Assembly (NCBI RefSeq): GCF_018424695.1
Contig: NZ_QTNQ01000004.1
Span: forward strand, 1 to 64,000
Direction: 5' to 3'
Origin: Vannielia litorea
GTDB taxonomy: Bacteria; Pseudomonadota; Alphaproteobacteria; Rhodobacterales; Rhodobacteraceae
DNA: 64,000 bases
The position numbers were made by a program, and so were the translations under genes. Positions 8,045-16,738 of the stretch are shown here, piece after piece (within the stretch, counting starts at the first letter, position 1; every line of letters starts with the position of its first letter). The notes beneath the pieces are model-generated. The model did not search any database. It was not told where the DNA came from and was given only the letters and a program-made list of their open reading frames with translations.

Positions 8045-8934
8045 TGCGGCTCCTTTCCGAGGTTCCTGCCCATCCAGTCGACCAGTTCGGGCACCATGAT
8101 CTCTCCATCCCCGCTGGCCTTTGCCTCTTTCAGCGTGGCGTCGGCGGCGGTGGACATGCGCGAATGCAGGCCGAGGTCGCCCGCCATCTGGCGGTAATAG
8201 CCCACGTCCTTGGCGCCGTTGGCGACGGAGAAGGCGAGGTCGATCTGGCCATTCATGGCGTAGTTCTTGATGAAGTCCATCATGCCCGAGTGGTTGGGGC
8301 CCGCGGCCATCACATCGTAGAGCGCGCCGCGCTCGATGCCCGCTGCATCGGCCATGGCGAAGGCCTCGGACATGGCGGAAGCGGTTGTCATCGCATAGAA
8401 ATTGTTGATGAGCTTGATGGTGTGGCCGTTGCCGGACTTCCCGAGGTGAAAGACGTTCTCGCCCAGCGTGTCGAGCACCGGCTTCACCTTGTCATAGCCC
8501 GCCTTGTCGCCGGCGCACATGATGTTCAGTTCGCCCTTCTCGGCATGGGCCGGGGTGCGGCCAAGGGGCGCGTCGAGGTAGACTGCACCCTTCTCGGCAA
8601 GGTCGGCGGCGATCTTCTGGGTGGAGGCGGGCAGCGAGGTGCCGAAATCAATCACCACCTGGCCGGGCTTGGCGCCCGCGAGCACGCCACCTTCGCCGTA
8701 GATACGCCCTTCGACCTGCTCGGAGGTGCCCATGCAGAGCATCACGATGTCGGCGGCTTCGGTCAGCGCGCGCGCCGTTTCGGCTTCGGAGCCGCCGCGC
8801 GCGATGGCCTCTTCTATGCCGCTCCGGTCACGGTTGCCGAGTGCGACAACCGGGTGGCCCGCCGCCTGAAGGCAGCCCACCATGGCGCGGCCCATGAGGC
8901 CAAGGCCGATGAAGCCGATGGTTTCTTTGCTCAT
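8041..8934 (-). CDS. HIBADH family NAD(P)-dependent dehydrogenase
   Basis: 297 residues of the beta-hydroxyacid dehydrogenase family: the Rossmann motif GFIGLGLMG at the N-terminus, a substrate loop LDAPLGRTPAHAEKG near 120-134 (the family usually reads DAPVSGG, so this loop diverges), and the catalytic lysine K174 in HTIKLINNFY. Such enzymes reversibly oxidise 3-hydroxyacids such as 3-hydroxyisobutyrate, tartronate or glycerate-type acids. It is the middle gene of three dehydrogenases. The start was set at MSKETIG rather than a longer frame that would overlap the upstream Gfo/Idh gene. Confidence 0.85.
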   Translation of the reverse strand: MSKETIGFIGLGLMGRAMVGCLQAAGHPVVALGNRDRSGIEEAIARGGSEAETARALTEAADIVMLCMGTSEQVEGRIYGEGGVLAGAKPGQVVIDFGTSLPASTQKIAADLAEKGAVYLDAPLGRTPAHAEKGELNIMCAGDKAGYDKVKPVLDTLGENVFHLGKSGNGHTIKLINNFYAMTTASAMSEAFAMADAAGIERGALYDVMAAGPNHSGMMDFIKNYAMNGQIDLAFSVANGAKDVGYYRQMAGDLGLHSRMSTAADATLKEAKASGDGEIMVPELVDWMGRNLGKEPQ

Positions 8935-8935
8935 C

Positions 8936-10000
8936 TCATACTCCTGTGTAGTCGCCCGGCACCTCTGCCGGGGTGATCGGTTTGCCGCTCTTGCCCGAGA
9001 GGGCGGCGGCAAGGGTCATTTCCATCGCGGCGATCCCGTCGGCCCCGGTGCAAAGCACACTGTCTTCGCCCCCGTTGGCGACGTGGGCGAACCGGCCGAT
9101 CTGGGCAAGCAGCGGGTCGATGCGCTCGAAGGCAGGGCCGGGGGTGCGGGCGAGCGGCCTGGACCATTCGATCTCGCCCGGCCCGGAGCGGCCCCAGCGG
9201 GTGAGCGAGGGGAAGGCCAGCGCGCCTGTCGTGCCCACGATGCGCAGGTAATCCTCGCCCGAGCCTGCGATGGCGGGGTTTTCGTGGCTGGCCGCCTCGA
9301 AGGACCACGGCGAGGCGCCGGCATCGGAGATCAGGAACGAGCCGAGCGCGCCGCCCGCGAAGCGAAAGGCGAGGGCTGCGGTGTCTTCGATCACGAAGCC
9401 GCGGCGGGCGGAGGAGAGAAGGGCGGTGGCCTCTGTCATGTCGCCGACGAAGAAGCGCAGCAGGTCGATCTCATGGGTGAGGTTGGTCAGCAGCGGCCCG
9501 GCGCCGGGGGCGCGGCGCCAGGGGGTGTTGAAATAGGTGTCGTGCTTGCGGAGGGACCAGAGGCCCTGCACGCCGACGAGGTCGCCGACCTCTGAGAGGG
9601 CCTCGCGGGCGGCGATGGAAAACGGGTGGCAGCGGCGGTGATGGCCGGTGAAGAGGGGAAGGCCCGTGGCTTCGGCCTCGGCCACCAGCGCGCGAGCCTC
9701 GTCCAGCGTAGCGGCGGCGGGCTTTTCGACCAGCACCGCCATGCCGCGGGAGTGGCAGGCCTGTGCGCTGGCGGCATGGTCGTTCGTCGGCGTGGCGATG
9801 ACGGCGGCGCGGGTTTCGGCGGGCACCTCATCGAGCGTGGTGACGGCGGTGAGGCCCTGCGCGGCAAGTTCGGCGCGGCGGGGGGCGTGGGGCTCGACCA
9901 CGGCGGTGATATCGACGTGGGGCGAGGCGGTGGCGACTTCGACATGGCGCATGCCGATGGAGCCCGCGCCGATGATGCAGAGGGGCAGCGGCGCGGTCAT
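8936..10000 (-). CDS. Gfo/Idh/MocA family oxidoreductase
   Basis: 354 residues with an N-terminal NAD(P)-binding fold (IIGAGSIGMRHV), the family EKP motif at 92-94 (VLVEKPAAATL) and a C-terminal beta-sheet substrate domain containing THEIDLLRFFVG. These enzymes oxidise sugars, inositols or their acids. It is the first gene of the 10000-6397 operon, diverging from the secreted protein at 10093 across a 92-bp gap. Confidence 0.87.
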   Translation of the reverse strand: MTAPLPLCIIGAGSIGMRHVEVATASPHVDITAVVEPHAPRRAELAAQGLTAVTTLDEVPAETRAAVIATPTNDHAASAQACHSRGMAVLVEKPAAATLDEARALVAEAEATGLPLFTGHHRRCHPFSIAAREALSEVGDLVGVQGLWSLRKHDTYFNTPWRRAPGAGPLLTNLTHEIDLLRFFVGDMTEATALLSSARRGFVIEDTAALAFRFAGGALGSFLISDAGASPWSFEAASHENPAIAGSGEDYLRIVGTTGALAFPSLTRWGRSGPGEIEWSRPLARTPGPAFERIDPLLAQIGRFAHVANGGEDSVLCTGADGIAAMEMTLAAALSGKSGKPITPAEVPGDYTGV

Positions 10001-10092
10001 GCGGCGGCCGTCTGCCGGGGCATCCGAAGGTCGGGCCTGTCAGCCCGGCACCGATCCCTACACTCGGAAGGCGAACAGGAGGAGATTACAAC

Positions 10093-10551
10093 ATGTTCAA
10101 CCCTATGATCGGGGCACTTGCCCTTGCCACGCTGCCCGGTGCGGCCAGTGCGCAGCAAACCTCTGGCGAGGTCGGGGGCTTTCCGCCGGAAGATATCGAG
10201 ATGGTCGTAACGACAGGTGAAGGCGGCGCGCCCGAGGTGTCGGCGACCGAGTTCAGGCTCGCGCTGGGGGGCTACTACCGGTTCAACTTCACCTGCCCCG
10301 ACGCGGTGGATGACGAAACCGGGTTTCACTTCGAATCCATCGGCCTGATGACCAACGCCCATGTCCGCGTCGTCTCCGTGGGGGACATGGAAATCTACAT
10401 GCAGGGCCTCGGCTTTCGGGCGCTGGAATGCGACGAGCCGGGGACGGTGAAGTTCAGCTTTCACCCGATGCGGGCGGGCAGCTACGACTTCCTCGTGCGC
10501 GACCATTCCGAGCCGCCGCAGATGGTGGAAGGGGTGTTCATCGTCGAGTAG
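10093..10551 (+). CDS. Secreted protein of unknown function
   Basis: 152 residues with a signal peptide (residues 1-20, cleaved after GAASA) and a strong AGGAGG ribosome site. The mature part is beta-strand-rich, with two cysteines (TCPDA and ALECDEP) and a FSFHPMRAGSYDFLVRDH end that has a cupredoxin-like feel. The C...H...M copper pattern is not clear enough to call. It is a lone plus-strand gene between two minus-strand catabolic operons and ends six bases from the convergent uxaA stop. Confidence 0.65.
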   Translation: MFNPMIGALALATLPGAASAQQTSGEVGGFPPEDIEMVVTTGEGGAPEVSATEFRLALGGYYRFNFTCPDAVDDETGFHFESIGLMTNAHVRVVSVGDMEIYMQGLGFRALECDEPGTVKFSFHPMRAGSYDFLVRDHSEPPQMVEGVFIVE

Positions 10552-10556
10552 CGGCC

Positions 10557-12050
10557 TCACATCACCGCCCCGATCTGCCAGGGCACAAACTCGTAATCGC
10601 CCAGCCCCTGCGCTTCGGATTTGCTCTGCTCGCCCGAGGCCATGCGCAGCCACATCTCGTAGATCTCGCGGCCAACCTCCTCGACGGTGGCGCCGCCGGT
10701 GAGGATGCGGCCTGCGTTCACGTCCATGTCTTCGGTCATCCGGTTGAACATCTCGGTGTTGGTGGCGACCTTCATCGACGGGCTGGGCTTGGCGCCGAAG
10801 GCGGAGCCGCGGCCGGTGGTGAAGCAGACGAGGTTGCAGCCCGACGCGATCTGGCCGGTGACGGAGGCCGGGTCATAGCCGGGGGAATCCATGAAGGTGA
10901 AGCCCTTGGCCGTCACCTCCTCGGCATATTTGTAGACGCCTGTGAGCGGCGTGGTGCCGCCCTTGGCCGCCGCGCCGAGGGATTTTTCGAGGATCGTGGT
11001 GAGGCCGCCCTTCTTGTTGCCGGGGCTCGGGTTGTTGTCCATCGAGCCCTTGTTGCGAGCGGTGTAATCCTCCCACCACTTGATGAGGCCGATGAGCTTT
11101 TCACCCACCTCGCGGCTCACCGCGCGGGCGGTGAGCAAGTGCTCGGCGCCGTAGATCTCGGGGGTTTCGGCCAGAACGCCGGTGCCGCCCTGCGCCACGA
11201 GCAAGTCGCAGGCGTAGCCGACGGCGGGGTTGGCGGTGACGCCCGACCATGCATCGGAGCCGCCGCATTGCAGGGCAACGGTGAGGTCGGAGGCGGGGCA
11301 GGGCTCGCGCTGGACGTCGTTGACGACGGGGAGCATGGCCTCGATCTTCTTGATGCCCAGCTCGACGGTTTTGCGCAGCCCGCCGACGTCCTGGATGTTC
11401 ATGGTCTGGAACAGCGGGCCGGGTGTGAGGCCATAGGCCTCGATCAGCCAGTCGATCTGGTTCATCTCGCAGCCCAGGCCCGCCATCAGGGTTGCGCCGA
11501 TGTTGGGGTTGCGGGCGTAACCCCACATGACGCGCTGGAGCGCCTCGAAGCCGTCGCCGTCGCCCGCCATGCCGCACCCCGTTCCATGGACGAAGGCCAC
11601 CACGCCATCGACGTTGGGGTAGGCGGCGAGCCTTTCGGGGGTGAAATGCGCGGCGATCATCCGGGCGGCGGTGGCGGAGCAGTTCACCGAGGTGAGCACG
11701 GCGATGTAGTTGCGGGTGCCGACCTTTCCGCTGGCGCGGCGGTAGCCCATGAAGGTGTCTTTGGTGGCCGCCGGTTCGACGGGGTGCAGGTTGGTCGAGA
11801 ACTCGTACGCCGCATCCACGTTTCGGAATTCGAGGTTGTGGGAATGCACGTGGGCGCCCGCCGGAATGTCTTCTGCCGCGTAGCCGATCACTTGGGCGTA
11901 TTTGCGCACGGGCGCGCCCTTGGCGATGTCCTCTGCGGCCATCTTGTGGCCGCGCGGGATGAGTTGGGTGGCGCCCTCGTTGCCCACCTCGAGCGGGGTA
12001 ATGGCGGTGACGACGTTGTCGGCGGGAGAGAGGCGGACTGTTTGGCTCAT
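10557..12050 (-). CDS. uxaA: Altronate dehydratase family (UxaA/GarD) enzyme
   Basis: 497 residues, the full length of altronate dehydratase. An N-terminal SAF domain (about 1-80, IPRGHKMAAEDIAKG) is joined to the large GalD/UxaA iron-dependent dehydratase domain (TRNYIAVLTSVNCSA, GTGCGMAGDG, LQCGGSDAWSG, GCNLVCFTTGRGSAFG). The reaction is removal of water from an aldonic or aldaric acid to give a 2-keto-3-deoxy acid. It closes the TRAP operon reading from 17752. The true substrate (altronate, galactarate, fuconate-like) is unknown. Confidence 0.82.
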   Translation of the reverse strand: MSQTVRLSPADNVVTAITPLEVGNEGATQLIPRGHKMAAEDIAKGAPVRKYAQVIGYAAEDIPAGAHVHSHNLEFRNVDAAYEFSTNLHPVEPAATKDTFMGYRRASGKVGTRNYIAVLTSVNCSATAARMIAAHFTPERLAAYPNVDGVVAFVHGTGCGMAGDGDGFEALQRVMWGYARNPNIGATLMAGLGCEMNQIDWLIEAYGLTPGPLFQTMNIQDVGGLRKTVELGIKKIEAMLPVVNDVQREPCPASDLTVALQCGGSDAWSGVTANPAVGYACDLLVAQGGTGVLAETPEIYGAEHLLTARAVSREVGEKLIGLIKWWEDYTARNKGSMDNNPSPGNKKGGLTTILEKSLGAAAKGGTTPLTGVYKYAEEVTAKGFTFMDSPGYDPASVTGQIASGCNLVCFTTGRGSAFGAKPSPSMKVATNTEMFNRMTEDMDVNAGRILTGGATVEEVGREIYEMWLRMASGEQSKSEAQGLGDYEFVPWQIGAVM

Positions 12051-12065
12051 GGTGGCTCCGTGGTT

Positions 12066-12089
12066 ACGAATTTTCGTACGAAAATTCGT
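12066..12089. repeat. AT-rich 24-bp perfect palindrome
   Basis: ACGAATTTTCGT is followed directly by its reverse complement, giving a perfect 24-bp dyad in the 45-bp gap between the PhyH gene and uxaA. It is strikingly AT-rich for this genome. Near copies occur at 35169-35189 inside a gene and, more distantly, at 50273-50296. It could be an operator, an RNA processing hairpin or a dispersed palindromic element. Confidence 0.8.
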
Positions 12090-12095
12090 GGGCGA

Positions 12096-13037
12096 TCAGG
12101 CGCAGACGGGGGCGTTGCCGTCCCAGCGGTGGATCGGGATGTGCGGCTTGGGGGCGAGGCGGGTGCGGCAGTCTTCCCACATCTGCTTCCAGAGGCGCCA
12201 ATCCTTCAGCTCGGTGTCGCGGTTGGCGCGGGAACGGGCCACGAAATCGGGGAAGTGGGCGCGCCCCGTGGGCTGGCCGGTGACGTTGTAGCGGATGTCG
12301 AAGGACCAGCGGAAGGCGTCGGAGACGTTATCGAGCGAGGCGTGGGGTGTCAGCGGGTGGAAGAGCACCGCGCCGCCGGCCTTCACGGGCAGGGGGCGGG
12401 CTTTCGACTCGTCCAGCAGGCCCGGGGCGATGGAGGTTTGGCGCTGGGGGCAGTGCGGATACATCTGCGGCTTGCCGGGCACCACTTGCAGGCAGCCGTT
12501 CTCCAGCGTGGCGTCGGAGATGGCGAGCCAGACGGTGACGATTTGCGTATCATCGCCCTCGGCGTGGGCCACGGCGCGGTCCTGGTGCCAGTCGGTTCGC
12601 TGGATATGCGCCGTGCTCTCGCCCTCGCGCAGGGTACGCGCGGGGGGCTTGAGGCGGACGTGCTGGATGGGATTGGAGGTGATCTCGGGGCCGATCAGGC
12701 ATTCGACGAGGTCGAGCAGGCGCGGACAGCGGAGCATGTCGAACACCGCCGGGCCCTGGTGCATGGGCGTGTCCGCCGAAATCTCGCTTCCGGGCAGGGT
12801 GATGTCCATCGGCTGAAACCACTCGCAGCCTGCCTCGTAGCTCACCAGCAGCTTCTGGTAGAAGTCCATGTCACCGGGGGGCGGCACGCGGCCTTCGGCG
12901 TGCCAGCGGGCATACATCGCATCGAGCAGGGCGGTGTATTCGGCCTTTACCGCCTCCAGCACGGGCGCCGGGAGCACGTTGTCGACAACGAGCACGCCTT
13001 CGGTGTTGAAAGTGTCGATCTGGCTTTGCGTGAGCAT
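12096..13037 (-). CDS. Phytanoyl-CoA dioxygenase (PhyH) family protein
   Basis: 313 residues with the Fe(II)/2-oxoglutarate oxygenase facial triad: H151 and D153 in TDWHQDRAV and H232 in LTPHASLDN, followed by an arginine (R243 or R249 in AFRWSFDIRY) for 2-oxoglutarate. Members hydroxylate small carboxylic acids, acyl-CoAs or osmolytes. Placement between a sugar-acid dehydratase and an enolase-superfamily enzyme in a TRAP operon suggests it modifies the imported acid, which is inference. It is 13 bases from the preceding gene. Confidence 0.85.
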   Translation of the reverse strand: MLTQSQIDTFNTEGVLVVDNVLPAPVLEAVKAEYTALLDAMYARWHAEGRVPPPGDMDFYQKLLVSYEAGCEWFQPMDITLPGSEISADTPMHQGPAVFDMLRCPRLLDLVECLIGPEITSNPIQHVRLKPPARTLREGESTAHIQRTDWHQDRAVAHAEGDDTQIVTVWLAISDATLENGCLQVVPGKPQMYPHCPQRQTSIAPGLLDESKARPLPVKAGGAVLFHPLTPHASLDNVSDAFRWSFDIRYNVTGQPTGRAHFPDFVARSRANRDTELKDWRLWKQMWEDCRTRLAPKPHIPIHRWDGNAPVCA

Positions 13038-13050
13038 TGGCGTCTCCTCC

Positions 13051-14139
13051 TTAGGCGCGGCAGGTTTCCAGCTTTTCCCAGTCGAAGGCGACGCCGTGGC
13101 CCGGGGTTTCGGGCGCGGTGACGTGGCCTTCGACCACGGTGAGCGGGGTTTCGATGTAGTCGTTCAGGCCGAAGCTGTGCATCTCCAGGTAGCTGCGGTT
13201 GGGCGCGGCGGCGAGCAGGTGCACTGTCACGTCATGCGCGCCGTGGCTGGTGACGGGCAGGTGGTGGGCCTCGGCCAGCGCGGCGATCTTCATGAAGCCG
13301 GTGACGCCGCCGCAGCCTGTTACATCCGGCTCAGGGTAGCTGACGCCCTTGCTGTCGATCAGCGTCTTGAACTCCCAGAGCGTGCGCAGGTTTTCACCCG
13401 TGGCCAATGGTATGCCCCCTTCGGAGAGAATGCGGGCGTGGCCTGCCGGATCGTCTGGCGGGATCGGCTCTTCGAACCACGTCAGGTCAAACTCGCGGAA
13501 GGCGCGGGCGGCACGGATGGCGCCATCAACCGTGAATTTCATGTTGGCGTCTGTCATCAGCGGCATGTCGGGGCCGAAGGCCTCGCGCATCGCCGCCATC
13601 CGGGCCACGTCCTCGCGCAGCGCATCACGGCCGCATTTGATCTTGATGTGGCGGTGGCCGGCCTCGAAGTTGCGGTGCGTCTGCTCGACCAGTTCTTCCG
13701 GCGACAGGTGCAGATCGACCCCGCCCATGTAACAGGGCACACGGGCGTCATAGCCACCGAGCAGCCGCCAGAGCGGCAGACCGGCGCGCTTGGCCTTCAA
13801 ATCCCACAGCGCCATGTCGAGCGCGGAGAGGGCCATGACGGTGGGCCCGCCGCGCCCGCCGTAGTGGGTGGCCCACCAGAGGTCTTTCCAGATCGCCTCG
13901 ATCAGATCGGCGTCGCGCCCGGCCACGCGGGGGGCCATCTCGCGGGTGAGGATATCGGCAATCGCGCCGCCGTTCACGCCGCAGGTGTAGGTGTAGCCCA
14001 TGCCCTCGGCCCCGTCGGAGTCGGTGACGCGGGCAGTTATGACCTCGAAATTCTCCATCGCGCCGTGCATCGAGTCTTCGAGCACCTGGGGCAAAGGGAT
14101 GATGTAATGATCGGCCTGTATGTGGCTGATGGTGGCCAT
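13051..14139 (-). CDS. Enolase-superfamily sugar-acid dehydratase (mandelate racemase subgroup)
   Basis: 362 residues. The mandelate-racemase subgroup acid/base residues are present: K166-x-K168 (HIKIKCG), metal ligands D197 (LMTDANM), E223 (WFEEP) and E249 (ATGEN), and the His-Asp dyad D272/H299 (SHGAHD). This subgroup abstracts the proton next to a carboxylate, giving racemases and, more often, aldonate dehydratases. The TRAP genes directly upstream very probably import its substrate. Ribosome site AAGGAG lies about 11 bases upstream. Confidence 0.88.
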   Translation of the reverse strand: MATISHIQADHYIIPLPQVLEDSMHGAMENFEVITARVTDSDGAEGMGYTYTCGVNGGAIADILTREMAPRVAGRDADLIEAIWKDLWWATHYGGRGGPTVMALSALDMALWDLKAKRAGLPLWRLLGGYDARVPCYMGGVDLHLSPEELVEQTHRNFEAGHRHIKIKCGRDALREDVARMAAMREAFGPDMPLMTDANMKFTVDGAIRAARAFREFDLTWFEEPIPPDDPAGHARILSEGGIPLATGENLRTLWEFKTLIDSKGVSYPEPDVTGCGGVTGFMKIAALAEAHHLPVTSHGAHDVTVHLLAAAPNRSYLEMHSFGLNDYIETPLTVVEGHVTAPETPGHGVAFDWEKLETCRA

Positions 14140-14175
14140 GGAATTTCAAGCTCCTTGCGGCCTGGAAGAATGCGT

Positions 14176-14200
14176 GCCGGGGCGGGCGGGCCGCCCCGGC
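14176..14200 (-). terminator. GC-rich hairpin between dctM and the enolase-type gene
   Basis: GCCGGGGCGG and CCGCCCCGGC form a perfect 10-bp stem with a 5-base loop in the 75-bp gap. No T-run follows on the minus strand, so it is more likely an RNA-stability or partial-termination element setting lower expression of the enzymes than of the transporter. Confidence 0.6.
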
Positions 14201-14214
14201 GAAATGTCAGCGCC

Positions 14215-15807
14215 TCAGAGGAAGACCGAGACGATCGGCGGCCAGATCAGCAGCACCGCAAGGGCGCAGAGCTGGAGGCAGATGAAGGGCAGGAAACCCC
14301 GGAAGATCGCCGTGAGGGTGATGTGCGGCGGGGCCACGGACTTCAGGTAGAAGGCCGCGGGGCCGAAGGGGGGCGACAGGAAACTGACCTGCATGTTCAT
14401 ACAGAATACCACGCCGAACCAGATCGCCACGTGGCGTGGCTCCAACCCGCCGATGAAGCCCAGCTCCTCGACCGGCAGCTTGAGCACGATCGGCAGGAAC
14501 ACCGGCATGATCAGCAGCACGATGCCGACCCAATCCATGAACATCCCCATGATGAGGAAGATCAGCATCATCACGAGGATGATGCCCATGGTGGGCAGGT
14601 CGGCGGCGACGATCAGGTTGGCCACATACGTCGGGCCGCCCGCGAGGGTGTAGGCCGCAGCGAGTGCCGCCGCACCGATGGTCACCCAGATGATCGTTCC
14701 GGTGGACTTGAGCGTGCGCATCAGGCTGTCCCAGACGATGTCGAAGGTCATCTCGCGGCGCAGGACGGAGATGGTGAACACGGCCACCACGCCCATACCG
14801 GCGGCCTCGGTGATGCCGGTGATGCCCATGTAGATGGAGCCCAGCACCACGCCGATCACGATCACGGGCGCGACGAGGCCCTTGCCCATCTGCCAGCCCT
14901 CTGCGGTGCGCTCCTTGCCCACAAGGAACACGGCAGCAAGGCAGAGCGCGAAGGCGCCTGCGATCCAGGGCATGTGATAGACCATGCCAAGCGCGATCGG
15001 GTCGACGCCTTCCTGCACGTAGCCTTCACCGGTTGCCCAGAAGAACACCGCCCGCAGGAACAGCACACCGGTGATCCAGAGACCGAAGTAGGCGAGGAAA
15101 CCGAGGAAGCGCATGCCCTTTTCGCGGCCTTCCACTGCGCCCGGCTCCTCTGGAGGCAGCGGGGCCAGCGAGGGGTTCAGGTTGGTGCGGATCAGGATGT
15201 AGACGATGAAGAAGGACGCCAGCATGAAGCCCGGCAGGAACGAGGCGGTGAAGAGGGCCTTGATCGAGGTTTCCGTCACCAGCCCGTAGAAGATGAGCAC
15301 GATGGACGGCGGGATCATGGTGCCGAGCGAGCCAGAGGCACAGATGGTGCCGATGGCGAGGTTCTGGTTGTACCCAAGGCGGAGCATCTGCGGCAGGGCG
15401 ATGAGGCCCAGCAGAACGACCTCGCCGCCGATGATGCCCGACATGGCGGCCATGATGACGGCCATGATCGAGGTCACGATGGCGATGCCGCCGCGCATCC
15501 GGCTGAGCCAGACGTTCAGCGAGTTGTACATGTCCTTGGCGATGCCCGTTCGTTCGAGCAGCGCCGCCATGAATATGAACAAGGGTATCGAGATCAGGAC
15601 GTAGTTCGTCATCTGCCGGTAAACGGCCTGACCGAGCACCGAGAACGGGCCCTTGCCGAAGTCGCGGAAGAGGATATCCACGTCGAACTTGAGGATCAGG
15701 GTCACCACCGCGAGGAAGGCGGAGGCGAAACCGAGGGGCATGCCGATGGCAAGCAGGATGAACATGCCTGCAAGAACCAGCAGGCTGAGGGTGCCGATAT
15801 CGACCAT
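14215..15807 (-). CDS. TRAP transporter large membrane subunit (DctM type)
   Basis: 530 residues with about twelve membrane helices; the DctM/YiaN family motifs PLFIFMAALLERTGIA and GTMIPPSIVLIFYG are clear. It is somewhat longer than the usual 430, with an extended central region (about 225-300), as seen in members paired with enlarged DctQ subunits. It forms the Na+-driven transport channel with the DctQ subunit, whose gene ends three bases upstream. Confidence 0.9.
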   Translation of the reverse strand: MVDIGTLSLLVLAGMFILLAIGMPLGFASAFLAVVTLILKFDVDILFRDFGKGPFSVLGQAVYRQMTNYVLISIPLFIFMAALLERTGIAKDMYNSLNVWLSRMRGGIAIVTSIMAVIMAAMSGIIGGEVVLLGLIALPQMLRLGYNQNLAIGTICASGSLGTMIPPSIVLIFYGLVTETSIKALFTASFLPGFMLASFFIVYILIRTNLNPSLAPLPPEEPGAVEGREKGMRFLGFLAYFGLWITGVLFLRAVFFWATGEGYVQEGVDPIALGMVYHMPWIAGAFALCLAAVFLVGKERTAEGWQMGKGLVAPVIVIGVVLGSIYMGITGITEAAGMGVVAVFTISVLRREMTFDIVWDSLMRTLKSTGTIIWVTIGAAALAAAYTLAGGPTYVANLIVAADLPTMGIILVMMLIFLIMGMFMDWVGIVLLIMPVFLPIVLKLPVEELGFIGGLEPRHVAIWFGVVFCMNMQVSFLSPPFGPAAFYLKSVAPPHITLTAIFRGFLPFICLQLCALAVLLIWPPIVSVFL

Positions 15808-15810
15808 TGA

Positions 15811-16623
15811 TCAGTCCTCCAGCGTCTTGCGGATGTTTTCGATCTCTTGCTCGTCCATCTCGTCGGTGTGGTGCTCGGGGGCCTTGTTCCAATCTGCGAT
15901 GAGGTTGGAGACGGCCTGCACGGCGACGAGGCAGATGATGAAGAGAATGGCGGCCTTCATGGTGCCCGGAATGGGCGGATCCCACGCGGTGCCGAAGGTT
16001 TCCATCCGCAGGAGGCGGGTTTTGGCGTCGGCGTAGCCGCCCCAGACGAGGGCGAAGGTAAAGCCGACGATCAGGCCGACAGAAATGCAGTCGGCGGTCT
16101 TTTGGGCCCAGCGGGGCATCACGTCATAGATCACGTAGATGCGGATGTGGCTGCGCTGCTGCATGGCGTACTGCCCGGCGAACAGGAAGACTACGCCCGC
16201 GATCCAGAGCGATAGCTCGTTGGCCCAGAGCGTGGGGCGCGAGAAGACGTAGCGCGAGACCACCTCGTAGAACATGACGATCACGATCAGCCCGATCATG
16301 ATCATCGCCATCCGCGACGTGATCAGCGACAGAATGTCGAAGAAGCCTTCCGGCTTGTCCTCGATCGCGCCGATGAAGTCGGACAGGTAGATCGAGGTGA
16401 ACACGATGGATAGCAAGGCCGAGCCCAGCATCAGGTAGACGATCGGCTTGCCCTGCGGGCGGATCATCTCGTGCATGCCGTAGGCGTCGTCGGAGATCAG
16501 CAGGTTGAGCACCAGCCAGGCCCAGACGAGCACGGCGATGCCGGTGAACACGATGGCGGCTGTACGGACAGGCTTTCGCAGCCCTCCGAGCCACACACTT
16601 TCCTTTTCGAGAATTTCCGACAT
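15811..16623 (-). CDS. TRAP transporter small membrane subunit (DctQ type), enlarged
   Basis: 270 residues from MSEILEKES, with GGGGAGG eight bases upstream. The DctQ core sits in the C-terminal two thirds (VVSRYVFSRPTLWANELSLWIAG). An N-terminal part with two extra hydrophobic segments (about 22-45 and 62-85) makes it about 90 residues longer than typical. The C-terminal tail is acidic. It pairs with the large DctM immediately downstream. Confidence 0.85.
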   Translation of the reverse strand: MSEILEKESVWLGGLRKPVRTAAIVFTGIAVLVWAWLVLNLLISDDAYGMHEMIRPQGKPIVYLMLGSALLSIVFTSIYLSDFIGAIEDKPEGFFDILSLITSRMAMIMIGLIVIVMFYEVVSRYVFSRPTLWANELSLWIAGVVFLFAGQYAMQQRSHIRIYVIYDVMPRWAQKTADCISVGLIVGFTFALVWGGYADAKTRLLRMETFGTAWDPPIPGTMKAAILFIICLVAVQAVSNLIADWNKAPEHHTDEMDEQEIENIRKTLED

Positions 16624-16684
16624 GGCGCACCTCCCCAAGCGGTCATGCTGTGTGTTGTGTGATTATTTCTTCTGCCCGAAGACG

Positions 16685-16711
16685 GATGAGCCCCGGCGTG
16701 CGGGGCTCATC
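16685..16711 (-). terminator. Hairpin between dctP and dctQ
   Basis: GATGAGCCCC and GGGGCTCATC make a perfect 10-bp stem with a 7-base loop in the 115-bp gap after the binding-protein gene. There is no T-run. This is the classic position of a hairpin that protects the upstream binding-protein mRNA and limits read-through into the membrane subunits. Confidence 0.7.
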
Positions 16712-16738
16712 GATGTTATGAAGGCTGATGCCTCATGC

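Noticed and set aside
12868..15810. Very long open frame on the plus strand opposite the TRAP and enolase-type genes
   Set aside because: The translation is His/Gly/Asp/Glu-rich without domain texture, and the opposite strand encodes clear families. High GC makes such antisense frames common (similar ones at 10428-13121 plus, 17858-20515 minus, 30872-33022 minus, 52673-55429 minus and 54450-57053 minus).
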